In this document: positions 18,023 to 26,476 of the stretch, piece after piece
Layout: each line of letters opens with the position of its first letter
Position numbering within the stretch: position 1 is the stretch's first letter
The notes under the pieces: model-generated
Databases searched by the model: none
Seen by the model: only the letters and a program-made list of their open reading frames with translations
Told to the model about the DNA's origin: nothing
Program-made: the position numbers and the translations under genes
Assembly (NCBI RefSeq): GCF_023100905.1
Contig: NZ_CP064686.1
Span: 7,032,001 to 7,096,000, forward strand
Reading direction: 5' to 3'
Length of the DNA stretch: 64,000 nt
DNA from: Bradyrhizobium sp. 4
GTDB taxonomy: Bacteria; Pseudomonadota; Alphaproteobacteria; Rhizobiales; Xanthobacteraceae

Positions 18023-19956
18023 GCGAGATCGCGGCGAAGGCACCGTTCAAACCCGCGCGACGCCGGCTGCTGGTCTCGCGACTCGTGCCCTATCTGCTGC
18101 TCCAGGCGCTGATATTGGTCGCGACCGTCCTCGGGCTGCGGCTGCTCCAGCCCAGCGACCCCGACGACTTTGCCCTGAGCGAATTCTCGCTGCGCGAGGA
18201 CGGCGTGGCGCGTCCCGTGACGTTGCCGCATTTCACGTCATCACGCTATTCCCTGGCCGACCCGCCGCTCTACACCGGCGCCTTCACGTTCCGCCGCGGC
18301 GATGTGGCGTCGGGATGGTCGGTATTCCTGCCGCGCTTCAGCAACGCGGTGGAGGTCTCAATCAACGGCGTCGTCATCCTGGATTCCCGACGCGATGCCA
18401 ACGCCAACCGGCCCGACCGCAACACTCCGCAGATCGGGTCGATCCCGTCCTCGCTGCTGCGCGAGGGCGCGAACGAGATCACGGTGCGGCTGTTGGTTTG
18501 GGGACCGCTCAAGGGCTTTCTCGACACCGTCTATGTCGGGCCGGATGCGGCCTTGCGGCCGGCCTACGAGACACGCACGCTGATGTTCGTCACGTTGCCC
18601 GTGGTGTTCTCCGCCTGGCAATCGATCCTCGCCGTCATCCTGGCGATCATGTGGCTGATGCGCCGCCGCGAGCCGGTTTACGGCGTGCTGGCGGTGGCGA
18701 TGGTACTCGGCGTGGTGCAGGCCTTTGCGCCGCCACCGGTGCCCCCCGTCAACACCTCCCGGCTCGCCGCGGTGTTGCTCGCGTCCGCACCGATCGAGAG
18801 CGCCCTGGTCGTCGTCTTCGGCGTGCTGTTCTTCGGCTGGCGCTGGCCGCGTTACGGCATGCTGCTGTTCGCGCCGGGGCTCGTCGTGTTCAGTGTCGGG
18901 CTGATCGCCGGCCCGCCGTTGCCGCGCATTCTGTTTCTCCTGTTGGGGATTCCGACCGTCGGGCTCTGCCTGTTGCTGATGGCCTGCGTCACAGCTGCCG
19001 CAGTGGTGCGGCGGCAGGACGCGGCAAGCTTCACGCTCGGCTGCGCGGTGACCATCGTGCTGATATGCTGGGTCCACGACATGCTGTCGGTGTTCGAGAT
19101 CGTGACCGACGAGCGCATCTTCCTCTCGCGCCTCTCCTATTCGGCGATGCTGGTCGCGATCGGCGCCGGCTTGACCTGGCGGTTCGCGCGCGCGCTGAAC
19201 CAGGTCGACAGCTTTGCCGGCCAGCTCGTAACGCGCGTACGCGAGGCCGAGGAGCGGCTGAAGGCGAGCTTTGCCCGCGAGGAGGAGCGTGCACGGGCCG
19301 CCGCGCTCGCCAATGAGCGCACGCGGCTGATGCGCGACCTGCATGACGGCCTCGGCGGCCAGCTCATCAGCATCGTGGCACTGTCCGAGCGCGGGCACGA
19401 GGGCGCGACCATCACCGACGCCGCCCGTGCGGCGCTGAAAGACCTCCGTCTCGTCATCGACTCCATGGACGACATCGGCGGCGACCTGATGCTCGCACTC
19501 GGCTCCTGGCGCGAGCGCGCGACCGCACAATTGCGACCGCACGACATCGCACTCGACTGGCACGTGGCGACGCCGCAAGGGCTGCCGCTGCATCCCGAGC
19601 TCAGGCCATGGCATGTCATCCAGATCGTGCGCATCCTCGACGAGGCCGTGACCAATGCGGTCAAGCACGCAGAGGCCCGCCGCATCGCGGTCACCATCGA
19701 GACGGTCGTCGGAGGTCAGGGACCGTACGGTGTGATCAGGGTCGCGGATGACGGCAAGGGCTTTGCGAACGGTTGTGCGCCGGTCGGCAGCGGCGGGGCC
19801 ACCGACGCGAGCCAGACCGCGCGGGGCCTTCGCAACATGAGGAGCCGTGCCGCGCGCTGCGGGGCGATGCTCGATCTCGGTTCGGATTCCTCAGGCACGC
19901 GCGTGCGGCTGCAATTGCCGCAGATTTTCCCCGACAGCGATGCCGCCGTCGGCTGA
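18019..19956 (+). CDS. Membrane sensor histidine kinase (HisKA_3, NarX-like catalytic core)
   Basis: 645 residues from a GTG start that overlaps the regulator's TGA. An N-terminal helix (about 18-40) is followed by an extracytoplasmic beta-sandwich region (about 45-190). About seven hydrophobic helices (about 195-390) come next, a 7TMR-DISM-like arrangement. A coiled linker leads to the HisKA_3 box RDLHDGLGGQL with His442. The ATPase has the N box ILDEAVTNAVKHA and G box VADDGKGFANG. It is the cognate partner of the LuxR-type regulator. The ligand is not deducible. Confidence 0.92.
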   Translation: MSEIAAKAPFKPARRRLLVSRLVPYLLLQALILVATVLGLRLLQPSDPDDFALSEFSLREDGVARPVTLPHFTSSRYSLADPPLYTGAFTFRRGDVASGWSVFLPRFSNAVEVSINGVVILDSRRDANANRPDRNTPQIGSIPSSLLREGANEITVRLLVWGPLKGFLDTVYVGPDAALRPAYETRTLMFVTLPVVFSAWQSILAVILAIMWLMRRREPVYGVLAVAMVLGVVQAFAPPPVPPVNTSRLAAVLLASAPIESALVVVFGVLFFGWRWPRYGMLLFAPGLVVFSVGLIAGPPLPRILFLLLGIPTVGLCLLLMACVTAAAVVRRQDAASFTLGCAVTIVLICWVHDMLSVFEIVTDERIFLSRLSYSAMLVAIGAGLTWRFARALNQVDSFAGQLVTRVREAEERLKASFAREEERARAAALANERTRLMRDLHDGLGGQLISIVALSERGHEGATITDAARAALKDLRLVIDSMDDIGGDLMLALGSWRERATAQLRPHDIALDWHVATPQGLPLHPELRPWHVIQIVRILDEAVTNAVKHAEARRIAVTIETVVGGQGPYGVIRVADDGKGFANGCAPVGSGGATDASQTARGLRNMRSRAARCGAMLDLGSDSSGTRVRLQLPQIFPDSDAAVG

Positions 19957-20073
19957 AAAGCCCCCTCTCCGAACGTGTGGGACGCGCGGAGAGAGGGACG
20001 GGCCGGATGATTTGCCTGCGGAGGACGGGGGGTTCGTCCGCACGGCTCCTTCGCCCGAACTCTTTCGTTGTTC

Positions 20074-20355
20074 TCAGCGCACGCCCACGCGATTGACCGG
20101 ACCACCGCGATTCATCGGCGTGCCCGCGCGCACGCCGACACCGGGCGCACCGACCCCGGGTGTCGCCACGGCGACCGCGGCGGCCGGCGCTACCCTCACC
20201 GCTGCCGCCGGTCGCACCACGCAGCCTTTGGGTATGCCGACCGTCTTGCAATAGACCACCGCTTGCGCCGGGCTCGTGCCCAGCGACACCATCGCCGAAC
20301 CTGCCAGCGCCAAAATCGTCAACCCGGCGCTCAGCGCTCCTGCTCTTTTCGACAT
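20074..20355 (-). CDS. Small secreted Val/Ala/Gly/Pro-rich protein
   Basis: 93 residues. The start is MSKRAGALSAGLTILALAGS, preceded by GGAGAG, with a predicted signal cut at AQA about residue 32. Two cysteines (YCKTVGIPKGC) precede a low-complexity tail with AAVRVAPAAAVAVATPGVGA-type repeats. No domain is recognised. A longer frame from 20835 has no ribosome site and is not supported. Confidence 0.72.
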   Translation of the reverse strand: MSKRAGALSAGLTILALAGSAMVSLGTSPAQAVVYCKTVGIPKGCVVRPAAAVRVAPAAAVAVATPGVGAPGVGVRAGTPMNRGGPVNRVGVR

Positions 20356-20449
20356 CTTGCTCTCCTGCTTGCCGTTCGGCGTCCCGATGCAATCACCGGG
20401 TCTCGCAGCCGACGTGCAGCCTGAATGACAAAAGACGGCGCGCTGATAC

Positions 20450-20509
20450 ATGCCATGAAAATGGGGGTACGGCGGCGGGACGGGCTGGCCGATGCCATGA
20501 ACATGGCAT
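20450..20509. promoter_or_regulatory. Two copies of ATGCCATGAA, the second within a palindrome
   Basis: ATGCCATGAA occurs at 20450-20459 and again at 20492-20501, exactly 42 bases apart. The second copy continues into CATGGCAT, giving ATGCCATG-AA-CATGGCAT at 20492-20509. Both lie in the divergent intergenic region between the small secreted genes at 20355 and 20591. They may be protein-binding sites; this is a pattern observation only. Confidence 0.35.
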
Positions 20510-20590
20510 GGACCTGCGCCCGGCGGTCGCGAGATGGTCCGGCCCGCTTGATCCCAGGCGGGACCAACGACATTCCCAAGGAGGTGTTTT

Positions 20591-20815
20591 ATGAAGATTT
20601 CGGTTCTTGCCGTGCTGCTGCTCGCCGCGACCGCCCAGACCGCCGCTGCGCAATCCGGTCCGACCCCGCAGGAGCAGATGACCTGCCGAAGCGACGCGAG
20701 CAAATTCTGCGCCGAACACATCGGCAAGCCGCCGCAGATGAATGCCTGCCTGCGCGAGAACAAGTCGAAGCTTTCGGACGGCTGCCGCAAGGTCGTGGAG
20801 TCGCACGGCGGGTGA
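20591..20815 (+). CDS. Small secreted cysteine-rich repeat protein
   Basis: 74 residues with a strong AGGAGG ribosome site. The signal peptide MKISVLAVLLLAATAQTAAA is followed by C32, C40, C53 and C65 in the pattern CRSDASKFC..CLRENKSKLSDGC. This matches the cysteine-rich (GLG1-type) repeat found in small bacterial exported proteins. It probably needs the Dsb system. Function unknown. Confidence 0.82.
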   Translation: MKISVLAVLLLAATAQTAAAQSGPTPQEQMTCRSDASKFCAEHIGKPPQMNACLRENKSKLSDGCRKVVESHGG

Positions 20816-20911
20816 GTGGTCACCGTCCACAACACAAATCTCGCCGGTGTTGCGTCAGACCATAGCCGTCGATGCGCCCGTCATAGATCGCGCGCGACGG
20901 CGAGGACGGAC

Positions 20912-21625
20912 CTAATCGTCGTCGCCGAATAGCCTGATCTGCGGAAAGCCGCCGCGCGGCCGGCTCGGGACCTCGCGCGCGTCGGCATCTTCGCGGATGT
21001 TGCGCGCGACGTCGTCCCAATCGGTCCGGTCGCGCATCCCACGCGGCTCGCGGGAATCGTAATGACGGCGCTCGGCCCAGCGCTCACGGCGCTCCGTCCG
21101 GCGCCGTTCAGACGTGGCCCGCTTGACGTCAGAATCCCTGGCCTTGGCAAAGGCGTTGTCGGGTGGGGATGACGGCTCTGTCGACGCCTGCTGTGCAGCA
21201 GGCTTCGCGAGTTGCGGAGGCGATGCCGGCGCTGGCTTGGGCGGCTCTACCGCAGCCGCTTGCGAAGGCTGTTGCGCTGGCTGTTCAGCGTTGGCCTGAG
21301 TGGTCTGCGTGCCGGGCTTCGCGGCTTCGGATTTTGCTTCAGGCGTGGATTCGGGTTTAGCGTCGGATTTCGCTTCGGCCTGCGCTGGCGCGGCGACCAT
21401 GGCGCCAAATGCTTGCGAGCCGGTGAGATATTGCAGGCGCTCGGATGGCGCATCCGTGGTGCCGGGCTTGGCGTCAGCGCGTTGCGCCATCTTGCTGGTA
21501 TCAGGCCCCTGCTTGGGCGAGACCGGATTCATGATATTGCCGGCGACAATGCCGCCGCCGAGACCAATGGCGATGGCTGCGACGATGGTTCCTGCACCGA
21601 CGAAATAGGCTGTCGAGGCGCGCAT
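20912..21625 (-). CDS. Membrane-anchored, disordered hypothetical protein
   Basis: 237 residues with GAGGGAG upstream of the ATG. One N-terminal helix (AYFVGAGTIVAAIAIGLGGG, residues 6-25) anchors the protein. The rest is a long Ala/Pro/Lys/Glu/Gln low-complexity region (about 40-160) and then an Arg-rich segment (ATSERRRTERRERWAERRH). A short conserved-looking end follows (GGFPQIRLFGDDD). No known domain. It may span the periplasm to reach the peptidoglycan or outer membrane, which is inference. Confidence 0.75.
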   Translation of the reverse strand: MRASTAYFVGAGTIVAAIAIGLGGGIVAGNIMNPVSPKQGPDTSKMAQRADAKPGTTDAPSERLQYLTGSQAFGAMVAAPAQAEAKSDAKPESTPEAKSEAAKPGTQTTQANAEQPAQQPSQAAAVEPPKPAPASPPQLAKPAAQQASTEPSSPPDNAFAKARDSDVKRATSERRRTERRERWAERRHYDSREPRGMRDRTDWDDVARNIREDADAREVPSRPRGGFPQIRLFGDDD

Positions 21626-21729
21626 TGGTCCACTCCCTCTTTGGAGCGGGCAACGCCTGTCGATTGCCGGATGTTCCCGATACAGGCGCAGTTCCGGGAG
21701 GAACTTGGTTTCGGGAAGAAACTTGCGCG

Positions 21730-22470
21730 TTAGATCTGCTGCGCCACCTTCTCGAGCCCGATGATGCGGGCGAGCTTGCGCACTTCCTCTTTCTGGTCGT
21801 CACGCAGCTGGAACAGCAGCGGCATCGCCGCCGACTTCAACTGCTGGACCTCGTCGCAATTGGGATCGATCGGAACACCCTGCACGTTCGGATTGGACAG
21901 CTTGTTTGCCGAGATCTTGCGGACAACATTGCGCAGCGCGGTTTCGACCGAGGGCCAGTAATATTCTTGCGACGACGACAACTTCAGACGGTCCCTGATG
22001 CCCGCGATCTGCACGTCGGACAATAGCGAATAGGATTTCTGCGGCTGCGGCTTGGCGACGACCTTCGGCTTGGCCGGGACTTCGACGGCAGGAATCTCTG
22101 CAGCGGCCGGAGCCTCGTTCACGCTCGCCTTGGGCATCGGGAAATCCGCTGGCGTGGCGGCGGCAAACGCCTGGCGCAGCGGCTCGGTCAGCACGGGCAT
22201 TTGCGAGAGCTTGTCGGCAGGAACCTGGACCGGGTCGAACGCGGCCGAGGCCAGTGCCAGCGTCGGAACCAGACGATCGGCCTTGGCGGCCCGGTTGGTT
22301 GCAAGCGGCTTGGGTGCCGGCGCCTGCGTGATCATTTCGGCGCTGACGCTGGGCACGCTGTCGCGGCCGAGAATGGCGGTGGTGGCGGCGCCGAGGACGA
22401 GGAAGCAGGTCAGCACGACGATGGTGATGGCTTTCGACAAACGTCTCTCCGCAACCGGCTTCAAGTCCAC
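21730..22470 (-). CDS. Membrane-anchored hypothetical protein with helical C-terminal domain
   Basis: 246 residues from a GTG at 22470. One anchor helix (ITIVVLTCFLVLGAATTAIL, residues 15-34), an Ala/Pro-rich linker, then a folded-looking C-terminal domain (about 145-246). That domain contains IRDRLKLSSSQEYYWPSVET and EEVRKLARIIGLEKVAQQI. It is reminiscent of periplasmic LTXXQ/Spy-like helical proteins but not assignable. Co-directional with the similar anchored protein 105 bases downstream, so both may act in the envelope. Confidence 0.72.
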   Translation of the reverse strand: MDLKPVAERRLSKAITIVVLTCFLVLGAATTAILGRDSVPSVSAEMITQAPAPKPLATNRAAKADRLVPTLALASAAFDPVQVPADKLSQMPVLTEPLRQAFAAATPADFPMPKASVNEAPAAAEIPAVEVPAKPKVVAKPQPQKSYSLLSDVQIAGIRDRLKLSSSQEYYWPSVETALRNVVRKISANKLSNPNVQGVPIDPNCDEVQQLKSAAMPLLFQLRDDQKEEVRKLARIIGLEKVAQQI

Positions 22471-22572
22471 GTGATCACTGCCCGGAAACTGGGCGAAAAT
22501 TAAGGCTTAACCGTGCCATTGCGACGGCAATCGCGCGGACTACGGCGACATTTCCTAGAAAACTCAACAAAA

Positions 22573-22821
22573 TCAGGCAGCTATCGCCAGATCGTAGGCG
22601 TCCTGGATGTCGGCCACGATCTCCGAGGCCTCCCAGACTCCGCGCGGCTCGACCGATTGCAGAGCCACCGTCCAATTGCCGCCCCGGCGGGTGCGGGGGA
22701 CGCTGACGATGTCGAAGCGCACATTGCGGCACAGCGGGTGGCGGGCCAGCGCATGGGCTACGCGAACACGAATCTCGTCCAGCGAAGCCGCCGTCCTGGC
22801 GTTGAGAAAGTCGAAGTCCAT
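22573..22821 (-). CDS. Small soluble hypothetical protein, 82 aa
   Basis: The ATG at 22821 is preceded by GAGAGGGAC. Sequence MDFDFLNARTAASLDEIRVR begins a mixed alpha/beta protein without signal peptide. RFDIVSVPRTRRGGNWTVAL looks like paired strands. No family is recognised. It stands alone between the anchored-protein pair and the nitronate monooxygenase. Confidence 0.65.
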   Translation of the reverse strand: MDFDFLNARTAASLDEIRVRVAHALARHPLCRNVRFDIVSVPRTRRGGNWTVALQSVEPRGVWEASEIVADIQDAYDLAIAA

Positions 22822-22960
22822 CGCCTGTCCCTCTCGGTCCTGATTGGCGCCGTGAGAGGGATTCTTGCCGGGCGTTGGTTAATCTGCCGTTAAGTGGGGG
22901 CCTCTAAGGAGCGCTCGATTAACCGTGAGGGGGCGACGGGCCCTGTCGGTCTCCGCATTT

Positions 22961-23935
22961 TCACGGGGAGACGCGGCCACCCGCCCCTCGATACTCGGCG
23001 ACCGTCCCTGCGACGAGATCGTCAACCGCGAGCACGTCGGTCACGCCGGATGTCGAGTGCCCACCGCTCCAGATATCGCGCCAGCGCTTTGGCCGGTTCT
23101 CCCGTGCGGCGACGTCGATGTCCTTGGCGATGTCGATGGCCCCGCGCGCCGGCAGGTCGTCGGGATCGAGACCCGCGGCGACGATCGACGGCTTTAGCAT
23201 GCTGGTTTGAAGTCCCGTGAACGCGGTGGTCAGCAGGATATCGTCGGCGCTGCTCTCGACCAGAAGCCGCTTGTAACGATCATCCGCCATGCTCTCGTGG
23301 GTCGCGATGAACTTCGTGCCCATGTAGCCGAGATCGCAGCCGAGCACTTCGGCCGCGCGCAATGCCTGGCCGTCGCTGATACCCCCCGCGAGCACGATGA
23401 TGCCATCGTAGAACGCGCGCACCGCGCGGACGAAGGCGAACGGGTTGAGCCAGCCGGTTTGGCCGCCCGCGCCCGCAGTGAGCAGCACGAGCCCGTCGGC
23501 ACCTGCTTCCGCCGCGCGTTCGGCGTGGCGGATCGAGGCAACATCCGCAAGCACCAATGCGCCGGCGTCATGCAGCGGCTCGAGCACCGGCATGGGCGAG
23601 CCGACCGAGGTGATGACGATCTCCGGCCTGTGGTGCAGCAACACGGCGAGATCCTGCTCCAGCCGTGCATTGGAGCGGTGCACGATCAGGTTTGGGCAAA
23701 GCGGCGCGGCCTTACGGCCGGTTTGATCTTCATGCCGCAGCAGCCGCGCTTCGATGTTGGTGAGCCATTCATCGAGTTGTTCGGCGCTACGGCAATTCGC
23801 GCTGGGGAAGCTGCCGATCACGCCGTTGCGACAGACGCCGACCATGAGCTCGACGCCCGACACCAGAAACATCGGCGCGGCGATCAGCGGCAGGGCGAGA
23901 CGACCGTGGAAACGTTGCAGCCGATCTGACGTCAC
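22961..23935 (-). CDS. Nitronate monooxygenase family flavoprotein (copy 1)
   Basis: 324 residues from a GTG preceded by GGGAGG. A TIM-barrel FMN protein of the nitronate monooxygenase/2-nitropropane dioxygenase family. Landmarks are PLIAAPMFLVSGVELMVGVC at the N-terminus, VLLTAGAGGQTGW and IIVLAGGISDGQALRAAEVLG (phosphate-binding Gly region; part of the run). The family oxidises alkyl nitronates, and some members act as enoyl reductases. It is divergent from an acyl-CoA ligase gene and has a paralogue at 26477, so a role in acyl degradation is possible. Confidence 0.9.
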   Translation of the reverse strand: MTSDRLQRFHGRLALPLIAAPMFLVSGVELMVGVCRNGVIGSFPSANCRSAEQLDEWLTNIEARLLRHEDQTGRKAAPLCPNLIVHRSNARLEQDLAVLLHHRPEIVITSVGSPMPVLEPLHDAGALVLADVASIRHAERAAEAGADGLVLLTAGAGGQTGWLNPFAFVRAVRAFYDGIIVLAGGISDGQALRAAEVLGCDLGYMGTKFIATHESMADDRYKRLLVESSADDILLTTAFTGLQTSMLKPSIVAAGLDPDDLPARGAIDIAKDIDVAARENRPKRWRDIWSGGHSTSGVTDVLAVDDLVAGTVAEYRGAGGRVSP

Positions 23936-24043
23936 GCACGCCTCCCTCGCGCGGGCTTAGTCGTTCCCTCCCGCATTCCCTGTGCTAGCGTCGCGGTAAA
24001 CATTGGCACGCCGGAAGCCGATGACAAAGCAGCGAGGAAACAT

Positions 24044-25606
24044 ATGTCCGATCCGCTCCATGCATCGTCTCCGACTTGCGCGCAGGCGCTGCGGGCGCTG
24101 TCGCGCTACCCGGGCCGAACCGCGTTCGCGTGGCCCGGCGGATCGCTGAGCTATCAGGGCACCATCGACCTGATCGGGCGCATCCAGGGCCTGTTCATGC
24201 GGCTTGGATTGCGGCCCGGCGCGCGGGTCGCCTTCCTCACCGCGAACCGCGCCGACACATGGTGCGCCGGCGTCGCCGCGCAATTGTCGCGGCTCTGCGT
24301 CACCTGGCTGCATCCTTTGGGATCGCGAGGAGACCAGTTGTTCCAGCTCGAGGATTCCGGGGCCGAAATGCTGGTGGTCGATGCGGCCGCCTTCCGCGAG
24401 CGCGGCGGCGAGCTCGCCGCACAGGCGGCCTGGCTCAAGGCGGTGTTCACCACGGGACCGGCCGACTATGGCGTCGACCTCTTGCAGGCGATCGAGATCG
24501 AAGGCCATGCCAGCGCGCATTGCCTCGCCGGCCCCGACGATCTCTCCACCCTGAATTACACCGGTGGCACGACCGGCAAATCCAAGGGCGCGTTGCGCTA
24601 CCACCGCGAAAATGCCGGAGCCGCGGCCGCGATCCTTGCCGACTTCGAGATCCCCGATGGCGCGCGCTACCTCGCGGTGGCACCGATCAGCCATGTCGCC
24701 GGCACGAAAGTGCTGCCGACCTTGATGCGGGGCGGCACCGTGCACATGCTGAAGGGTTTTGATCCCGAGGCGGTACTGGCGACGATCGCACGCGAGCGCA
24801 TCAACTTCACGCTGTTCGTGCCGACCATGATCTACGTGCTGCTCGATCATCCCGCGCTCGACAAAACCGACCTCTCCTCGCTTGAGCTCGTGCTCTATGG
24901 CGCCTCCGCGATGTCACCGAGCCGGCTGATCGAGGGCATCGAGCGGATCGGGCCGGTGTTCTCGCAGCTCTACGGCCAGACCGAATGCTATCCAATCTCG
25001 GTGCTGCGCAAGGCGGATCACGATCCCAACAGGCCGGAGCTGTTCCTGTCATGCGGTTTCCCGATCGCGGCGTGCGAGGTCAAGATCCTCGACGACAAGG
25101 ACCAGGAAGTGAAGACGGGCGAAGCCGGCGAAATCTGCGTGCGCGCTCCACACGTCATGGCGGAGTACTGGAAGCGGCCGGACATCACCGCCGAGACGCT
25201 GAAGAACGGCTGGGTGCACACCGGCGACATCGCTCGCAAGGACGATCGCGGCTACATGTTCATCCTCGACCGCAAGAAGGACATGATCGTCTCCGGCGGC
25301 TTCAACATCTTTCCGCGCGAGGTCGAGGACGTGCTGTCGCAGCATGCGGACGTGGCCATGGTGGCGGTCGTGGGCATCCCCGACGAGAAATGGGGCGAAG
25401 CCGTCACGGCTGTCGTCGTCCTGCGCGAAGGCGCAAAACCTGACGCCGATGAACTGATCAATCTGGTGAAGACGCGAAAAGGCTCGGCCCATGCGCCGAA
25501 GCAGATCCAGTTCGTCAAGCAACTCCCGATGACGGGTGTCGGCAAGGTCGACAAGAAGGTGCTGCGCGCGAGCTTTTGGAGCGGGCGGGGCCGGATGGTG
25601 GGATAG
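24044..25606 (+). CDS. AMP-dependent acyl-CoA synthetase (fatty-acid CoA ligase-like)
   Basis: 520 residues with GAGGAAA before the ATG. ANL-superfamily motifs are the P-loop-like LNYTGGTTGKSKGALRYH (about 168-185), LYGQTECYP, HTGDIARKDDRGY and DRKKDMIVSGGFNIFPREVE with the C-terminal catalytic Lys region GVGKVDKKVLR. It activates a carboxylic acid to its CoA thioester via an acyl-adenylate. The flanking nitronate monooxygenases and double-hotdog thioesterase suggest a small catabolic module; the acid is unknown. Confidence 0.9.
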   Translation: MSDPLHASSPTCAQALRALSRYPGRTAFAWPGGSLSYQGTIDLIGRIQGLFMRLGLRPGARVAFLTANRADTWCAGVAAQLSRLCVTWLHPLGSRGDQLFQLEDSGAEMLVVDAAAFRERGGELAAQAAWLKAVFTTGPADYGVDLLQAIEIEGHASAHCLAGPDDLSTLNYTGGTTGKSKGALRYHRENAGAAAAILADFEIPDGARYLAVAPISHVAGTKVLPTLMRGGTVHMLKGFDPEAVLATIARERINFTLFVPTMIYVLLDHPALDKTDLSSLELVLYGASAMSPSRLIEGIERIGPVFSQLYGQTECYPISVLRKADHDPNRPELFLSCGFPIAACEVKILDDKDQEVKTGEAGEICVRAPHVMAEYWKRPDITAETLKNGWVHTGDIARKDDRGYMFILDRKKDMIVSGGFNIFPREVEDVLSQHADVAMVAVVGIPDEKWGEAVTAVVVLREGAKPDADELINLVKTRKGSAHAPKQIQFVKQLPMTGVGKVDKKVLRASFWSGRGRMVG

Positions 25607-25616
25607 AAAAGGTGCC

Positions 25617-26390
25617 TTACCGCTTCTCGATCACAAGGCTTTGCACGGCGCGGCCGAAATAGCCCTGCCGGTCGGCGAGCCGCGACATCGCAAGCCCGGC
25701 GCCATCGGGGCCGATCCAGGAATCACCGTCGAGCAGGATCCATTCGCCGACCGGCTGGCGCGCAAAGCTCACGGTGAGGTCGGCGTTGATATAGGTCCAG
25801 GCGCGGAAATCGAGCGACGAGGCGGTGCCGTTGGAAAAATCGGCCGCGACCACGGCGCGCATCGCCTGCGAGAGCGGTTCGCCTGCGATCAGGGGATGGT
25901 CGACGCGAAACCAGATCGCACCGGCGCCGGCCTGGCCGAAGCGGCCGCGCGCGGCACGCATCGACACCGATCGCACGAACGGACTGGTGGCGGCATGACC
26001 GTCCTCGAGCAGCGAGTCCTCCGGGGACGGCAGCGTAACCGGCAGCGCCTTGACGTCCTCGGGCAGCGTCAGCGGCTGGCGCTTGATCTTGAGCACGGTG
26101 GCGGCGACCACCTGTACGCCGTCGGCGAACAGCTTGACCCCGCAGAGCTGAATCTTGCGGCCCTCGCGCAAGATCTCGGTCGCGATCGTGAGCGGCGCCA
26201 CCGGCACCGGGCGCATCAGGTCGATGGTGACCCGCGCGATGACCATCGCGACAGGCGTTGGAATGCGCTCCGCCGCCCACGTCACCAGCGCGGCCGGCGC
26301 TGAACCGTGCTGCATACGCCGGTCCCACGGGCCCGCAGCATCCGGGCTGGTGACGACGCTGCCGCCGTCGACGCGGTAGATGGGGGTCAT
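25617..26390 (-). CDS. Thioesterase family protein, double-hotdog (acyl-CoA thioesterase II-like)
   Basis: About 257 residues from the ATG at 26390, which has CGGAGA upstream; an ATG at 26408 is less well placed. The length and internal two-part layout fit the TesB-like double hotdog fold. LMRPVPVAPLTIATEILREG is the first-half core strand and YINADLTVSFARQPVGEWIL the second-half one. It would hydrolyse acyl-CoA. Convergent with the CoA ligase, 10 bases apart, and separated from the upstream nitronate monooxygenase by a strong terminator. Confidence 0.83.
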   Translation of the reverse strand: MTPIYRVDGGSVVTSPDAAGPWDRRMQHGSAPAALVTWAAERIPTPVAMVIARVTIDLMRPVPVAPLTIATEILREGRKIQLCGVKLFADGVQVVAATVLKIKRQPLTLPEDVKALPVTLPSPEDSLLEDGHAATSPFVRSVSMRAARGRFGQAGAGAIWFRVDHPLIAGEPLSQAMRAVVAADFSNGTASSLDFRAWTYINADLTVSFARQPVGEWILLDGDSWIGPDGAGLAMSRLADRQGYFGRAVQSLVIEKR

Positions 26391-26431
26391 CGGTTCTCCG
26401 TGATGCATGTGCGGAGTTCAGCAAAAAGTGG

Positions 26432-26469
26432 CGTCCCGGCTAGTGCGCAATTGCGCACTAGCCGGGACG
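26432..26469 (-). terminator. Rho-independent terminator, 38-base perfect palindrome
   Basis: Two 19-base arms meet without a loop, for example CCGGCTAGTGCGCAA and TTGCGCACTAGCCGG. On the minus strand the stem is followed by CCACTTTTTGC, giving a T tract. It starts 7 bases after the stop of the nitronate monooxygenase (copy 2), for which it is the natural terminator, and insulates the thioesterase gene downstream. Confidence 0.85.
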
Positions 26470-26476
26470 ACTAAGA

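Noticed and set aside
19963..19999. CCCTCTCCG...CGGAGAGAGGG pair after the histidine-kinase gene as a terminator
   Set aside because: One mismatch, a long loop and no T tract; too weak to list as a feature.
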